A stretch of 36,367 bases of DNA from Fibrobacterota bacterium (GCA_023249635.1 JAHFCH010000044.1:1-36367), one strand, 5' to 3'. Shown: positions 1 to 8,644, counted from the stretch's first letter. Program-made: numbers and translations. Notes: generated from the letters alone by a model not told the origin.

Positions 1-1910
1 TAAGGGGACACGAAGTGGAAACGCAGGGCGTAACGTCCGTTGGGAAGAGAAGCGAAGCGGTAGGCGCCTACGGGTTTCCGCAGGCTGCGGTATACCGCGA
101 CCGGGGCGGCATCGGCCAGGGCCTGGACGGCGACAATGGCCGTGCTCGTCTCGCGCGCGCCACCGGAAGCGGGCGCGAAGGATCCGGTATCCGCCGTCCA
201 TCCCGCGGCGGCACTGTCGGCGGCGGCCCCGGCGTCGAGGCGTAGGATATGGCGGGCGACGGAGACATGGCTGGTGCAGGCCAGCGCTCCCACGGAGGCG
301 CGGAACGCATAGCGCGCAAAGTAGGCGGAGTCGGCGATGACGGCGCCGGTCGCGGAGATGGGCAAAGCGTCGAGGGCGCTCCACGTCACGGTCGGCTGGG
401 GCGATAGCGGAGCTCCCGTCTGATCCAATACCGAGGCCTGGAAGCGCAGGCTATCGCCGGGCCGCAAGGCGGCGTGCATGGGAGCTACCCGCAGGGTGGT
501 GGCCACGGGATCGGAATACTTGAACTTCACGACGTAGGCCGCGCTGTCGGCGCCTTGGCCGAAGCTTATTTTCACCGTGGCGGAATAATCGCCCAGCGCC
601 AGGCCCGCGCGGTCCACCGCGTTGATGAGCTTGGGCGCATTGGTCCCGTTCGCCACCAGGGTCACCTTGAGCCACGCGGGCAAAGCGCCGAGCTTGAGAG
701 CGGGCAGGGTACCATCCCCGGAATTCCCCACCGCCAGGGTATCGGGCCTGGGATCGGCGCTGTCCTGCTTGAGCGACACGAACTCGCTAAGGGTTTTCTT
801 CAATTGGATTTTGGCGGGCGCGGCCCCTTCCTTGATCCACAGGTGCGGGTAATGGTTGATGCCGCCGCCCTTGAGCACGCGGCGGATCTGGTTATTGCCG
901 GTCCAGCCGATGCGCCCCATGTATACATCGCCTTCGGTCCAATTCTCGACTTCCTTGCTACCCACGGCCGTGAAGTAGTCTTCGTTCGTCGACCATTCGG
1001 AATGATCCCAGAACAGGTTGCCGCTGCTGTCGTTGTTGCAGTGCACTCCCGGAATGCCCATTTCCCACAGGGGCGTATTCAGGTCCTTGTCGCCGTAGCC
1101 GCGGATGACGATGGCCTTGTGATTGTCGAAAACCTCGCCGTTGGCCAAAGTCAGATAGGAGTTGAGGTGCATCAGGCGGTTCTGCCGGGCGGGATCGGAA
1201 GAAGGGCTGATGGATCCGTTGCAGGCGCCCCAGCCGCCGCTGTCCTGCCAATTGGTGGCCGAGAAGAACGCGTCCTGGACGCTGTCGGCGTAGAGCTTGT
1301 ACATGCCGGTGGAATGATGCGAAGTGCCGCCCCAGAGGCCGTTCTTCGAGCGGCCGCTGGCCATCATGAATGGAAGCAAGGTGAGCAAGGGGCCCGAGGG
1401 CTTGTTGTCCACGATCTTCTGGGCGAAGGTCTTGCCGCTCTTGGGCGGCCAGGTGAGATCGGCCACGTTGCCCGTGCAGAAGAGGATCCATTCCTCCTTG
1501 GTCTTGGGATTGATCCACCAATGCGGCTCGAAGGATTGCCCGTTGGTGGGGCTGCCGGAGTAGATGAGGAAACGCTGGGTGGAGTTCTCCTCCAGCAGGC
1601 GGATGTAGATGGAAGCCTGGGACTCGTATACGATGCGGGAACCGTCCGGGCTGATCATGGGACTCCAGCAATACGGATCATCCGAGATCTTGCGCTCCAA
1701 CAGGGCGCTGTCCGCGAAGTCCACGAAGTAGGCCTGCCTCAGCGAGTTCTTGAGATAGACGACTTTACCGGAACGCCCGCCCAGAAAGGCGCGCGCCTCG
1801 GCCCCGGTGACATCGACGGCGGCCCGCAGGGGGGCGGCGGCGGCGAGCAGCGCGAGGGGGGCGAGTGGCGCGAAAAGGGCGAGGGCGGAGCGGAGCGATC
1901 GCAGTAGCAT
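1..1910 (-). CDS. Secreted propeller/Ig/malectin protein, C-terminus beyond the window
   Basis: The frame stays open from the ATG at 1910 to the left edge (636 codons, no stop), so the protein is truncated by the window. It begins with a hydrophobic, Ala/Leu-rich signal peptide (about residues 1-33). A propeller-like region of about 350 residues follows and holds a TolB/PD40-type blade motif (SPMISPDGSRIVYE, near residue 85). Next come a BACON/Ig-like segment (about 389-469, with PAWLKVT), a second Ig-like segment (about 470-555) and the start of a malectin-like domain (about 557 onward, with YRSLRKPVGAYRF and NGRYALRFHF). Malectin domains bind carbohydrate, so binding of an extracellular glycan is likely; no catalytic motif is visible. 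It is the last gene of the glycan operon seen here, 5 bases after the SGNH-like lipoprotein gene. A C-terminal sorting domain may lie outside the window. Confidence 0.8.
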   Translation of the reverse strand, partial: MLLRSLRSALALFAPLAPLALLAAAAPLRAAVDVTGAEARAFLGGRSGKVVYLKNSLRQAYFVDFADSALLERKISDDPYCWSPMISPDGSRIVYESQASIYIRLLEENSTQRFLIYSGSPTNGQSFEPHWWINPKTKEEWILFCTGNVADLTWPPKSGKTFAQKIVDNKPSGPLLTLLPFMMASGRSKNGLWGGTSHHSTGMYKLYADSVQDAFFSATNWQDSGGWGACNGSISPSSDPARQNRLMHLNSYLTLANGEVFDNHKAIVIRGYGDKDLNTPLWEMGIPGVHCNNDSSGNLFWDHSEWSTNEDYFTAVGSKEVENWTEGDVYMGRIGWTGNNQIRRVLKGGGINHYPHLWIKEGAAPAKIQLKKTLSEFVSLKQDSADPRPDTLAVGNSGDGTLPALKLGALPAWLKVTLVANGTNAPKLINAVDRAGLALGDYSATVKISFGQGADSAAYVVKFKYSDPVATTLRVAPMHAALRPGDSLRFQASVLDQTGAPLSPQPTVTWSALDALPISATGAVIADSAYFARYAFRASVGALACTSHVSVARHILRLDAGAAADSAAAGWTADTGSFAPASGGARETSTAIVAVQALADAAPVAVYRSLRKPVGAYRFASLPNGRYALRFHFVSP

Positions 1911-1915
1911 GCAGG

Positions 1916-2632
1916 TTACTTATCGGCCCGGATGGCGGACGCCAGGGTTTCCGCGATCTTGAGCATGCCCGTATTCCCGGGATGCCAGCGCACGCCCGGG
2001 TTCGCGAACAGGGCGGTGTCGCCGTAGTTGAGGGTATCCGCCGCGACGGGGCTGATGTCCACGTAACGGTAGGCGGGGAAATCCATCAAGGCGGTATGCA
2101 TGGCCGCGGCATGGGGCCCTTGCGGATCCTTCTCTCCCCAGGAGGAGACGCAATACACGCGCGGGACGCCGGCCACGCGTAGGGAATCGAGCAGGGCCCG
2201 GTATTGGGTCGCCATCTTACCGCTGCGCAATTCGATTTCGCCGCTATGCTCGGCCAACTGCACCACCACGTAACGCGGGCGCACCCGCCGCACCTGATCC
2301 ATGTTGTGGATCTGCTCATCGATGGCGCCATCGCAATCCGGGCAGTCGCGTTCCGCGAGATGCAATTCCAGGTCCAGGCCCTTCTCCCCCAGCAGGCGCA
2401 CCAGCTGATGCGCGTAATCCTTTTCCGGCGCGGTCGCCGCCATGCCCCAATCTCCGGTCCATCCGATCACGGGCAACGGAGGATTACGCATGATGCTGTT
2501 GCCCATGATTAGAATGGCGGGATCCTGTTTCCGGGTTTCGAATACGCATGCGGCGAATACCGAAACCGCGGCGACGGCCATCGCCACCGCCGTCCGGATC
2601 CGGAATTTAAGGGTTGTTGGCCATCCCGGCAT
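1916..2632 (-). CDS. SGNH/GDSL hydrolase-like lipoprotein
   Basis: A 238-residue protein. I chose the ATG at 2632 because it has a GAGGAAG ribosome site and is followed directly by a lipoprotein signal (basic KFRIR, a hydrophobic stretch, then FAAC with Cys29). An in-frame ATG at 2728 lies inside the upstream methyltransferase gene and would bury the signal. After the lipobox, AILIMGNSIM resembles SGNH block I with Ser46 as nucleophile, and RWHPGNTG near the C-terminus resembles block V with His217. The usual Asp three residues before that His is Val, and the block III GxND is not evident, so activity is uncertain. Some SGNH enzymes remove or transfer acyl groups on exopolysaccharides, and the operon context fits a surface-glycan role. 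The start lies 11 bases after the methyltransferase stop. Confidence 0.75.
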   Translation of the reverse strand: MPGWPTTLKFRIRTAVAMAVAAVSVFAACVFETRKQDPAILIMGNSIMRNPPLPVIGWTGDWGMAATAPEKDYAHQLVRLLGEKGLDLELHLAERDCPDCDGAIDEQIHNMDQVRRVRPRYVVVQLAEHSGEIELRSGKMATQYRALLDSLRVAGVPRVYCVSSWGEKDPQGPHAAAMHTALMDFPAYRYVDISPVAADTLNYGDTALFANPGVRWHPGNTGMLKIAETLASAIRADK

Positions 2633-2643
2633 GGGGTTCTTCC

Positions 2644-3414
2644 TCAAACTCCCCCAGCGCGGACGGCCTTGGTCCTTTTCCAATGTTCCATATGCGCATC
2701 CAGGTCGATGGGCGCCGTTTTCCGGCATTTCACGAGCAGGGTATCGGAAAGCAGGGGGAATCGCCGCGCCAGGAAACGCGAAGTGAACAAGCGCGGAATG
2801 GTGATTTTGGTGGGGAGCAGCTCCGTGATTTTCAGGCCGATGAAATTCAGGGTTTTTTCCAGGGTCAGGTAATCGTAAGTCTGGAAGTGGAAGTCCTGGA
2901 GCTTATCTGGATTCCAGTAATCCATGCTCGGGCCGCGCCGGACCATATGCCATAGGAAGCGATGGATAGTGCAGGCGTTGGGGGTATGCAATACCAGCAC
3001 GCCGTCGTCCTTGAGCAGGGCGCGCAGATGCTCCAGGCCCACCACGGGATTCTTGAGATGCTCGATGACGTCCATGAAGAAGACGGCGTCGAAGCGTTTG
3101 CCCGCGAAGGGCGCGACTCCGGCTTCGATATCGGCCAGGTAGGCGTTTTCGAGCTTGACCCCCGCTTTGTCCGCTTCGGCCTGGGCCAGCTTGAGTTGGG
3201 TGGGCGCGATGTCACCGACGCTCACTCGGTGGCCTTGGCGCGCCAGCGCGGCCGCCAGCCGGCCTTCGGCGCAGCCCAGGTCGAGCACTTCCAGGCCGCC
3301 GCCCTTGGGCAGCACCGAGGCGAACTGGGCCAATTCGATCTCGTCCAACTGCTGGGGAAAGACCGTGGCCTTCTCGTAATAGGCTTGGTAATCGTTGGAG
3401 AGCGTCTTTTCCAT
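2644..3414 (-). CDS. Class I SAM-dependent methyltransferase
   Basis: A 256-residue soluble protein with a clear Rossmann-type methyltransferase core. Motif I is VLDLGCAEGR (residues 43-52), with an acidic residue (Asp68) ending strand 2. The motif DVIEHLKNP (about 113-121) and the post-motif VLVLHTPN are typical of the UbiG/BioC-like Methyltransf_11/23 group. The substrate cannot be read from sequence; in a polysaccharide operon a sugar or lipid-linked oligosaccharide is the obvious candidate. The ATG at 3414 is preceded by AAGGGA. The gene lies 15 bases after the FemAB-like gene and 11 before the lipoprotein gene, consistent with one transcript. Confidence 0.88.
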   Translation of the reverse strand: MEKTLSNDYQAYYEKATVFPQQLDEIELAQFASVLPKGGGLEVLDLGCAEGRLAAALARQGHRVSVGDIAPTQLKLAQAEADKAGVKLENAYLADIEAGVAPFAGKRFDAVFFMDVIEHLKNPVVGLEHLRALLKDDGVLVLHTPNACTIHRFLWHMVRRGPSMDYWNPDKLQDFHFQTYDYLTLEKTLNFIGLKITELLPTKITIPRLFTSRFLARRFPLLSDTLLVKCRKTAPIDLDAHMEHWKRTKAVRAGGV

Positions 3415-3429
3415 ACCGTCCCTTGCGGG

Positions 3430-4404
3430 TTACCCCAGCATTCCGCGTACGCGCGTGAAGGCGCCCATCAGGGCCCGGGTTCCCGGCCCCTTCCATTTCT
3501 CGATCCCATGGCGCACGACCAGCTCCTGGGCGTACTTTTCCTTGAACCCCGCCAAACCGCGTTGGTCCGCGCCGCACAGGTCGAACACTTCGTATTCCCC
3601 GCGGTACGCTTCCAGCAGGCGGAACATGAGGAGATGCATGGCGCCGGTCTTGTCGGCCTCTTCCAGCGAACAGGAATACCACAGCACCGCCCGCTTGCGC
3701 GGCTTGTCGAGCGCGACGCTGGCGAAGGCGATTTCCCGCGCGTCGGCGCCGCTGACGGCATGGTTGGCCAAAAGACCGGCGGCCGAAAGTTCCCGCCGCA
3801 TGGCTTTGGCCCATTCCGGTTTCCAGGCCATGGATATGCCTTTGCGGGAGAAGGTGCGGGCGAAGGCCTTGGCGAATCCCTCTTCGTCGCGGCCCGGCCC
3901 GAATGTCAGGCCGGCCTTCTCGGCCTTACGCACGTTGCGCAAGGTGTCGCCTCCCAGATCCAGGCAGGCGTCGGAATCCAGGCGGTTGACGACCGTGTAC
4001 ATGGGCCGACACGACCAGCCCGCGTCCAATCCGGCGCGGACGTCGGGATCGTCCAGGGTCAGGGAGACATGGTGGAACTCGCGCGCCGCGCGCGCCAGCA
4101 GGGCCGTCGTGACTTCATAACGGAGTTTCGTCCGCTCATGGAAACGCAAGTCGTCGGCGGAGGGTATATAAGGGCCGCCGTAATAGGCCAGGATGGGGGT
4201 GAAAGCCCGGGTCATACCGCCGCGCCGGATGACCTGCAAGGGCAGGTAACCTGCGAGTTTCCCTGCCTGGCGGGCTTCCAGGATACGGATGTCGAAGGGC
4301 AAGGCCTTGGCGGTGGCGGTAAGCCATTCCGCAGAACCGAAAACGGTTTCCCCCGGTGGAAGCTGATCCCATCCGGCCGCGAAGCCGGTCTCGATCCCGC
4401 TCAT
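3430..4404 (-). CDS. FemAB/GNAT-type acyl- or aminoacyltransferase
   Basis: A 324-residue protein of the Acetyltransf_6/FemAB-like superfamily. Supporting motifs are RNVRKAEKAGL (about 155-165), matching the R-x-x-RKA-x-K pattern, and LCGADQRGLAGFKEKY near the C-terminus (about 272-287), matching the family's G-x-x-x-x-x-GL-x-x-FK signature. Relatives transfer acyl or aminoacyl groups to peptidoglycan or exopolysaccharide precursors (FemX; the CelD/BcsL group in exopolysaccharide operons). The frame is open further upstream to 4833, but the ATG at 4404 is preferred: it overlaps the stop of the preceding membrane-protein gene as ATGA, a typical coupling arrangement, and the upstream extension is antisense-like sequence inside that gene. 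The exact substrate is unknown. Confidence 0.8.
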   Translation of the reverse strand: MSGIETGFAAGWDQLPPGETVFGSAEWLTATAKALPFDIRILEARQAGKLAGYLPLQVIRRGGMTRAFTPILAYYGGPYIPSADDLRFHERTKLRYEVTTALLARAAREFHHVSLTLDDPDVRAGLDAGWSCRPMYTVVNRLDSDACLDLGGDTLRNVRKAEKAGLTFGPGRDEEGFAKAFARTFSRKGISMAWKPEWAKAMRRELSAAGLLANHAVSGADAREIAFASVALDKPRKRAVLWYSCSLEEADKTGAMHLLMFRLLEAYRGEYEVFDLCGADQRGLAGFKEKYAQELVVRHGIEKWKGPGTRALMGAFTRVRGMLG

Positions 4405-5759
4405 GCCATCCTCCCGCTGGGCTCGGGGCTGGCGGCACGCGTCGTCGCGGAAGCCGGAGCGTCCAGGTCCCCGGCATCGGGACGGAGATAAGCGGAGCGA
4501 CCGGCTTTGCCGATCCACAGGAAAGCGGCGGCGGTAAGCGCGAGGTATTGGAACAGGCTGATCATGAGCACGCGGGGATTGGCCAGCTCGGACCACAAAT
4601 CGAAATACGGGAAGGCGCTGCCCCAATTGGTGAGCAGGGGAAGCCGCCAGGCTTCCGGTCCGGGATACTCGGGGAAAGGCCACGCCATACGCGTGCAGAT
4701 TATTTCCAGCAGCAGGAATGGGGCGATGCCGAAAGTCGCGAGGCGCAACTCCGACAGGACCAGGGACATGAGGGGAAGCAAGGCGAAGCAACCCCAGAAG
4801 TTGATACGGGTGGTATCCCCGCCCGCTGTCCATCCCAGCAGGAAGGTGATGAGCGGATAGATGCCCAGCAGGGGCTCGCGGCGGATATGCGCCCAGGCGC
4901 GGCGCCAGAACACCAGTACCGGGATGAGCGCGGTGCCGTAGCCATTATAGAAGGCGTGCACCAGGACCGGTAACGGTTTATGGTAGAGGAAATACGCCAC
5001 GGTGTTGAAGAACCCGTAAGGCCCGGTGGCTTCGGCCAAGCGATGGGTGATGGCGATGCCGAGGGCGGCAGCCAGCAAGGGCAGCGCGGAAAGACGCGCG
5101 GCGGGCGCGCGCAGGGCGGCCAGCCAACCCTTGTCGCGGGAGGCAACGACCAGTTCGGCCAGGCAAACCGCGGCCGCGGCGAAGGCCACGGACTCGCGGA
5201 AGAAGACACCCAGGAAGGCCAGCAGGGACAAGGCGCCATAACGCGCGCCCGGGCGCCCGAGGCGCAAATGCGCAAGGAAGATGAGGCAGGTAAAGGGTTG
5301 CGAGGCCGCGTCCACGCCGAAGGAGTCGTAAAATTGCTGGCGCAGGGGCGCGTGCCACTGTAGCAACCACACCGCGATCAGGAACAGCGAAATCCCCGTG
5401 CGCGCGCCCAAGGCGCGCATCATCGCCATGATGAGCAGACCCGTTAACAGGATGGAAGCGAGATTGACGGCGTGGAAAGCCTTGCGCGCGTCCCGGAAGC
5501 CGAGATGGCCCGCGATCCAGGGCGTGGCCACGCGGTAGGCGAAGGGTTTTTCCGCGAAGAATTTCTGGCCGTCGCGCGCTTGTTCGTACATGACTTCGTA
5601 GCGGGCGCCGTCCCATCCCAGGCCGCCGTTGAAGGCCACGGGTTTTTGCGCCCGCGCGTAAACCAATACCGCGGCCAGCCACAGGGCGAATACCAGCGCG
5701 TAAGCGAGCCCGGCGGGCGTCTTTTTGGTTTCCTGCATGCCTGTTCCGAAAGTCACCAT
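4401..5759 (-). CDS. Polytopic membrane protein, GT-C glycosyltransferase-like
   Basis: A 452-residue integral membrane protein with roughly ten hydrophobic helices. The first is near residues 17-36 and is followed by a large loop with GWDGARYEVMYEQARDG and FAYRVATPWI. An acidic, aromatic-rich first external loop followed by many helices is the plan of GT-C glycosyltransferases and related EpsG/Wzy-like proteins, which use lipid-linked sugars. No family-specific motif is certain, so function is inferred from layout and from the neighbouring flippase. Two starts are possible: the ATG at 5759 with GGGGGA upstream, or the internal ATG at 5738. The 3' end overlaps the FemAB-like gene by four bases. 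Confidence 0.65.
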   Translation of the reverse strand: MVTFGTGMQETKKTPAGLAYALVFALWLAAVLVYARAQKPVAFNGGLGWDGARYEVMYEQARDGQKFFAEKPFAYRVATPWIAGHLGFRDARKAFHAVNLASILLTGLLIMAMMRALGARTGISLFLIAVWLLQWHAPLRQQFYDSFGVDAASQPFTCLIFLAHLRLGRPGARYGALSLLAFLGVFFRESVAFAAAAVCLAELVVASRDKGWLAALRAPAARLSALPLLAAALGIAITHRLAEATGPYGFFNTVAYFLYHKPLPVLVHAFYNGYGTALIPVLVFWRRAWAHIRREPLLGIYPLITFLLGWTAGGDTTRINFWGCFALLPLMSLVLSELRLATFGIAPFLLLEIICTRMAWPFPEYPGPEAWRLPLLTNWGSAFPYFDLWSELANPRVLMISLFQYLALTAAAFLWIGKAGRSAYLRPDAGDLDAPASATTRAASPEPSGRMA

Positions 5760-5761
5760 AA

Positions 5762-5779
5762 TGTAGGAATCCCCCTACA
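5762..5779 (-). promoter_or_regulatory. Small hairpin across a gene junction, ribosome site in the loop
   Basis: On the minus strand TGTAGG-GGGATT-CCTACA forms a six-base stem with a six-base loop. It spans the stop of the flippase gene and ends two bases before the ATG at 5759. The presumed Shine-Dalgarno sequence GGGGGA lies partly in the loop. It could adjust translation of the next gene or be incidental. Confidence 0.3.
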
Positions 5780-7133
5780 TCCAGAACCGGACCCAGGCCA
5801 GGTAGGCCGCGCAGCCCGCCAGTAAACCCAGCATCCGCGGCCACAACGCCCCGGGCCTCCCCGCATACAGCGAAGCCAGCCACCATCCGGTGAAAACCAC
5901 ATCCGCCCCCAGGGCCCACATCGGCAGGGATTCCGGGCTGCCCAGGTAGGTTCCGGCCGCCACCGCGCCGGCATTGGCCGCCCCGGCGATGAGGAAACGT
6001 CCGCAATACGTCCAGGATCGGCCCGTCGCGAGCGCCTGGGTCAACGGAGGCATGCGCAAGAGATGCAGGTAAGTGGATAGCCCCATCACCGCCAGGGCCC
6101 AGGCCGCGTAGCCCAGGGTGGCCGCATCCCAACCCGCGCGCGGGAACAACAGCATGAGCAGGTGCTTGGCCAGGAAAGGCGCGCAGGCCAGGGGCAATGC
6201 CAGGGCGACGGCCATGCCGTCGAAAGCGCGGCGCAGGGATTGGCCCGGATCACCCACCCGCGCCGCGAAGCGGGGCAAGAGCACCAGGAAAATGGAGGAA
6301 GCGAAAAGCGAAGCGGCTACGATCACGCGGTAGGCCGCGCCGTACGCGCCCATCATGGCGTTCTCGCCGCGCAGCTCGCGGTAGACGTAATACCCCAGGG
6401 GCAGGAACAGGAAATCGCTGAAGCCGGTGATGGCGATGGGGAGCGCGCGCGCCCACAGCCAAGCCATACGCCGCGAGGTTGGGCCGGGCCAGGGCAGGCG
6501 CGTTCCCTTACCCCCCTCTGACGCCCGCGCCAACAGGAAGCCGAAGGAGACCGCGGCTCCCGCCGAGAACGCGCAGGCCGCCGCCGGCAACGAGGGCGAG
6601 CGGCGCACCCAGAACCACGCCAACAGGAAGGTCGCGGCGCCTCCCAGCAGACGGTGGGCGATGAGATCGCTCCAGCGCTGGCGCGCTACCGACCACCATT
6701 CCAACTGCGCCGCGTTGAACATCACCGCCGGGGCCAGCGCCAGACCCGTAACCGCCATGCTACGGGTGCGGAAGCCGTTCTCGAAGGCCAGGTACAAAAT
6801 GACGGCTGCGAGGGAGGTCCACCAACGGGTCCCCATCGCCAGCGCGAAGGCGCGATCGGAAAAGCGCGCGCGCACCGCCAGGGTTACCGAAGGCCCCGGC
6901 AGGGCGAAGTTCGCCAGGTTGGAGAAGATGGTGAAGTCCAGCAGGCATACCGCGTATTGCCCGAAACGTTCCAGGCCCAGGCAGGCCGTGAATACCGAAA
7001 GCGCGGCGAAGTTGAGGACCTGTCCCGTGGCCAGGGAAGCGAAGACCCAGGCCGTCGGCCGGGCCGGGAGGATTTCCGCCACCGCGGCCGCGCGCAAACC
7101 GGCGGCCCCGACTCCGGGAATGCGCTCAGCCAT
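5775..7133 (-). CDS. Wzx-like polysaccharide flippase (MATE/MVF-type membrane protein)
   Basis: A 452-residue protein with about twelve hydrophobic segments. The pattern of the first helices (LATGQVLNFAALSVFTAC, then LERFGQYAVCLLDFTIFS) fits the oligosaccharide flippase/MOP superfamily, where the first helices carry G-x-x-x-x-N and a conserved FG-x-Y/F turn. Such proteins flip undecaprenyl-linked repeat units to the outer face of the inner membrane. Its place between a deacetylase-like gene and a GT-C-like gene supports that role. The start overlaps the preceding gene by eight bases (7126-7133), so translation is probably coupled. Confidence 0.75.
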   Translation of the reverse strand: MAERIPGVGAAGLRAAAVAEILPARPTAWVFASLATGQVLNFAALSVFTACLGLERFGQYAVCLLDFTIFSNLANFALPGPSVTLAVRARFSDRAFALAMGTRWWTSLAAVILYLAFENGFRTRSMAVTGLALAPAVMFNAAQLEWWSVARQRWSDLIAHRLLGGAATFLLAWFWVRRSPSLPAAACAFSAGAAVSFGFLLARASEGGKGTRLPWPGPTSRRMAWLWARALPIAITGFSDFLFLPLGYYVYRELRGENAMMGAYGAAYRVIVAASLFASSIFLVLLPRFAARVGDPGQSLRRAFDGMAVALALPLACAPFLAKHLLMLLFPRAGWDAATLGYAAWALAVMGLSTYLHLLRMPPLTQALATGRSWTYCGRFLIAGAANAGAVAAGTYLGSPESLPMWALGADVVFTGWWLASLYAGRPGALWPRMLGLLAGCAAYLAWVRFWM

Positions 7134-8574
7134 CCACGCCTACGTAACGCGCGCGCGTCCCCAGGGGATCGAAATCCGGCAGGCCGCGGGCATCGCACCA
7201 GGCGATGAGGTCGGAATAGACCCGGCCATGCCCGGGGAATTCGGCTTCGTGGAAGTATTGATTGTGGAAGAGTACCGTGAATACGCCTCCATGCTTGCAG
7301 GCGGTATCCAGGTAACGGCGCAAGGTAGCCCGCACCGCGTCGGCGTCGAACGCGAGCGGATCGTAGAACTGGAATTCGGCCAGGATCAAGGGGACTTCCA
7401 GCAAGGACGTGGGGCGATCGGCGGCGCAATCGAACCACAGGAAAGGCCAAGCCGTTCCGCAGCGGAAGCCCGGCGAATCATTGTACCCAAGCGTAGAGTC
7501 GACCTGGATGCCTGCGGCTTCAAGATGGGCGAAGGTGCGGGCCGCGTCCCAACGCAGGTAATGCTGACGGTTGAGGCGCGTAGGCGCGCCCGCCAAGGAC
7601 GAGAACTTGTCCGCCTCGGCGCGGATGCCGGCGGCATCGGAAATGCAATGGACCTGACCATGCAGGCCCACCTGCTTGCCCGGGGCCTGGCATTGCCGGA
7701 GTATACGCAGGTAACGTGGATGGGACAGTTCGTAGCGATGGAACAGGTGATCGCGCCCGTTGGCGAGCAGGAAGCTGGCCGATCGCCGTTTTCCTTCGAG
7801 CGCGTATACGACATCCATGACATCATACGGATCCTTGCCGCTGAACGCACGCACGGCGATTTCGCCCCAGTTGCGCCGCAGCAGGCCGAGATGGCCTCCG
7901 GCCAGGTAGCGCGGCGCGCGCAGGATCTGGCCCGCCACCGAGCGCGGACGCCACTTGGAAAGGCTGTCGAGATCGTGGGTGAACCACACGGACGCCTGCG
8001 CGGGTAAAGCCGCGATACGGGTGCGCAAGCGGGGCAACAGCCCCAGCAGCAGGAACATCCAGTCGTCGACCCTGGGTTGGGTATCCAACCCGAAGTCGGC
8101 GTCGGGGAGATCGCGGTATACCGCCTCCCGGGATGCGCGGGCAAAGCGCGGTAGCCGTTCGGCCCGCCGGAAAAGGATATCGGCGCAGAAGGAAAGCAGA
8201 TCCCAATCGGCGAGAATGGCATCGCCGACGCGCAGTAAAGCGCGATCCTCGCAGGCATCCAGGATTTCGGTGGCGCCGGAAAAGGCGGCCACGTGGGATG
8301 CTGGTCCCGCCGCATCGGCGGCCGGCACGATCATCCCTTGGTTGGTCGCAAGGCATGCGAGCGCGGATTCCAGCGTCGGGCGTCCGGGAAAAATCAGGCA
8401 GGGATCCGGAGACGCCTCTACCTGGCGGTCCCAATGGATATCGGCAACCCCTTCATCGATCTCGGTCACGCCCAGGCCCAGATGACGGGCGTAGGTCCGG
8501 ATTAGATGGAGGACGGCGTTGTGGTTGGGATTCGTTCGGTTGCCGCGGAACCGCAAGGGATCGGGCGAAGCCAT
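7126..8574 (-). CDS. Polysaccharide deacetylase-like (NodB-fold) protein
   Basis: A 482-residue protein from the ATG at 8574; an open extension to 8661 is made of upstream repeat sequence and is rejected. The N-terminal ~190 residues look like the accessory region seen in long deacetylase-like proteins. The C-terminal half has VWFTHDLDSLSKW (about 195-207), equivalent to the metal-binding D-D motif of the NodB fold. GLHGQVH (about 303) fits the H-x-x-x-H type position, RQHYLRW follows, and a late FHNQYF fits the catalytic-His strand. NodB enzymes remove N- or O-acetyl groups from surface glycans. It is the first gene of the seven-gene minus-strand operon; no signal peptide is seen, so it may act in the cytoplasm. 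Confidence 0.7.
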   Translation of the reverse strand: MASPDPLRFRGNRTNPNHNAVLHLIRTYARHLGLGVTEIDEGVADIHWDRQVEASPDPCLIFPGRPTLESALACLATNQGMIVPAADAAGPASHVAAFSGATEILDACEDRALLRVGDAILADWDLLSFCADILFRRAERLPRFARASREAVYRDLPDADFGLDTQPRVDDWMFLLLGLLPRLRTRIAALPAQASVWFTHDLDSLSKWRPRSVAGQILRAPRYLAGGHLGLLRRNWGEIAVRAFSGKDPYDVMDVVYALEGKRRSASFLLANGRDHLFHRYELSHPRYLRILRQCQAPGKQVGLHGQVHCISDAAGIRAEADKFSSLAGAPTRLNRQHYLRWDAARTFAHLEAAGIQVDSTLGYNDSPGFRCGTAWPFLWFDCAADRPTSLLEVPLILAEFQFYDPLAFDADAVRATLRRYLDTACKHGGVFTVLFHNQYFHEAEFPGHGRVYSDLIAWCDARGLPDFDPLGTRARYVGVDG

Positions 8575-8582
8575 GGTCCCGG

Positions 8583-8591
8583 AATATAGCA
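8583..8591 (-). promoter_or_regulatory. Extended -10 element upstream of the glycan operon
   Basis: On the minus strand TGCTATATT has the TGn plus TATAAT-like pattern of an extended -10 box. Only eight bases separate it from the ATG at 8574, so a transcript would start almost at the start codon and have little or no leader. No convincing -35 was seen. Confidence 0.4.
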
Positions 8592-8608
8592 AGGTCACAC
8601 GCCCTGGG

Positions 8609-8644
8609 CGCTTCGTCCCGCGTACGGGACGCTTCGTCCCGCGT
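8609..8644. repeat. Duplicated 15-base element with internal hairpin in a divergent promoter region
   Basis: CGCTTCGTCCCGCGT occurs at 8609-8623 and again at 8630-8644, a 21-base spacing or about two helical turns. Between the copies CGTCCCG-CGTA-CGGGACG (8614-8631) can form a seven-base stem. The element lies between the divergent deacetylase-like operon and the GT4 gene, where a regulator site would be expected. Confidence 0.5.

Noticed and set aside
474-1907. 477-codon open frame on the plus strand opposite the malectin protein gene
   Set aside because: It is an antisense shadow: the minus frame has a signal peptide, propeller, Ig and malectin sequence, while this frame is compositionally odd and lacks any domain or ribosome site.
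2962-4491. 509-codon open frame on the plus strand
   Set aside because: It lies opposite the methyltransferase and FemAB-like genes, both with clear motifs; GC-rich codon use leaves the opposite strand free of stops.
6427-8007. 526-codon open frame on the plus strand
   Set aside because: Antisense to the flippase and deacetylase-like genes, Arg/Ala/Gly-rich, and without recognisable domains.
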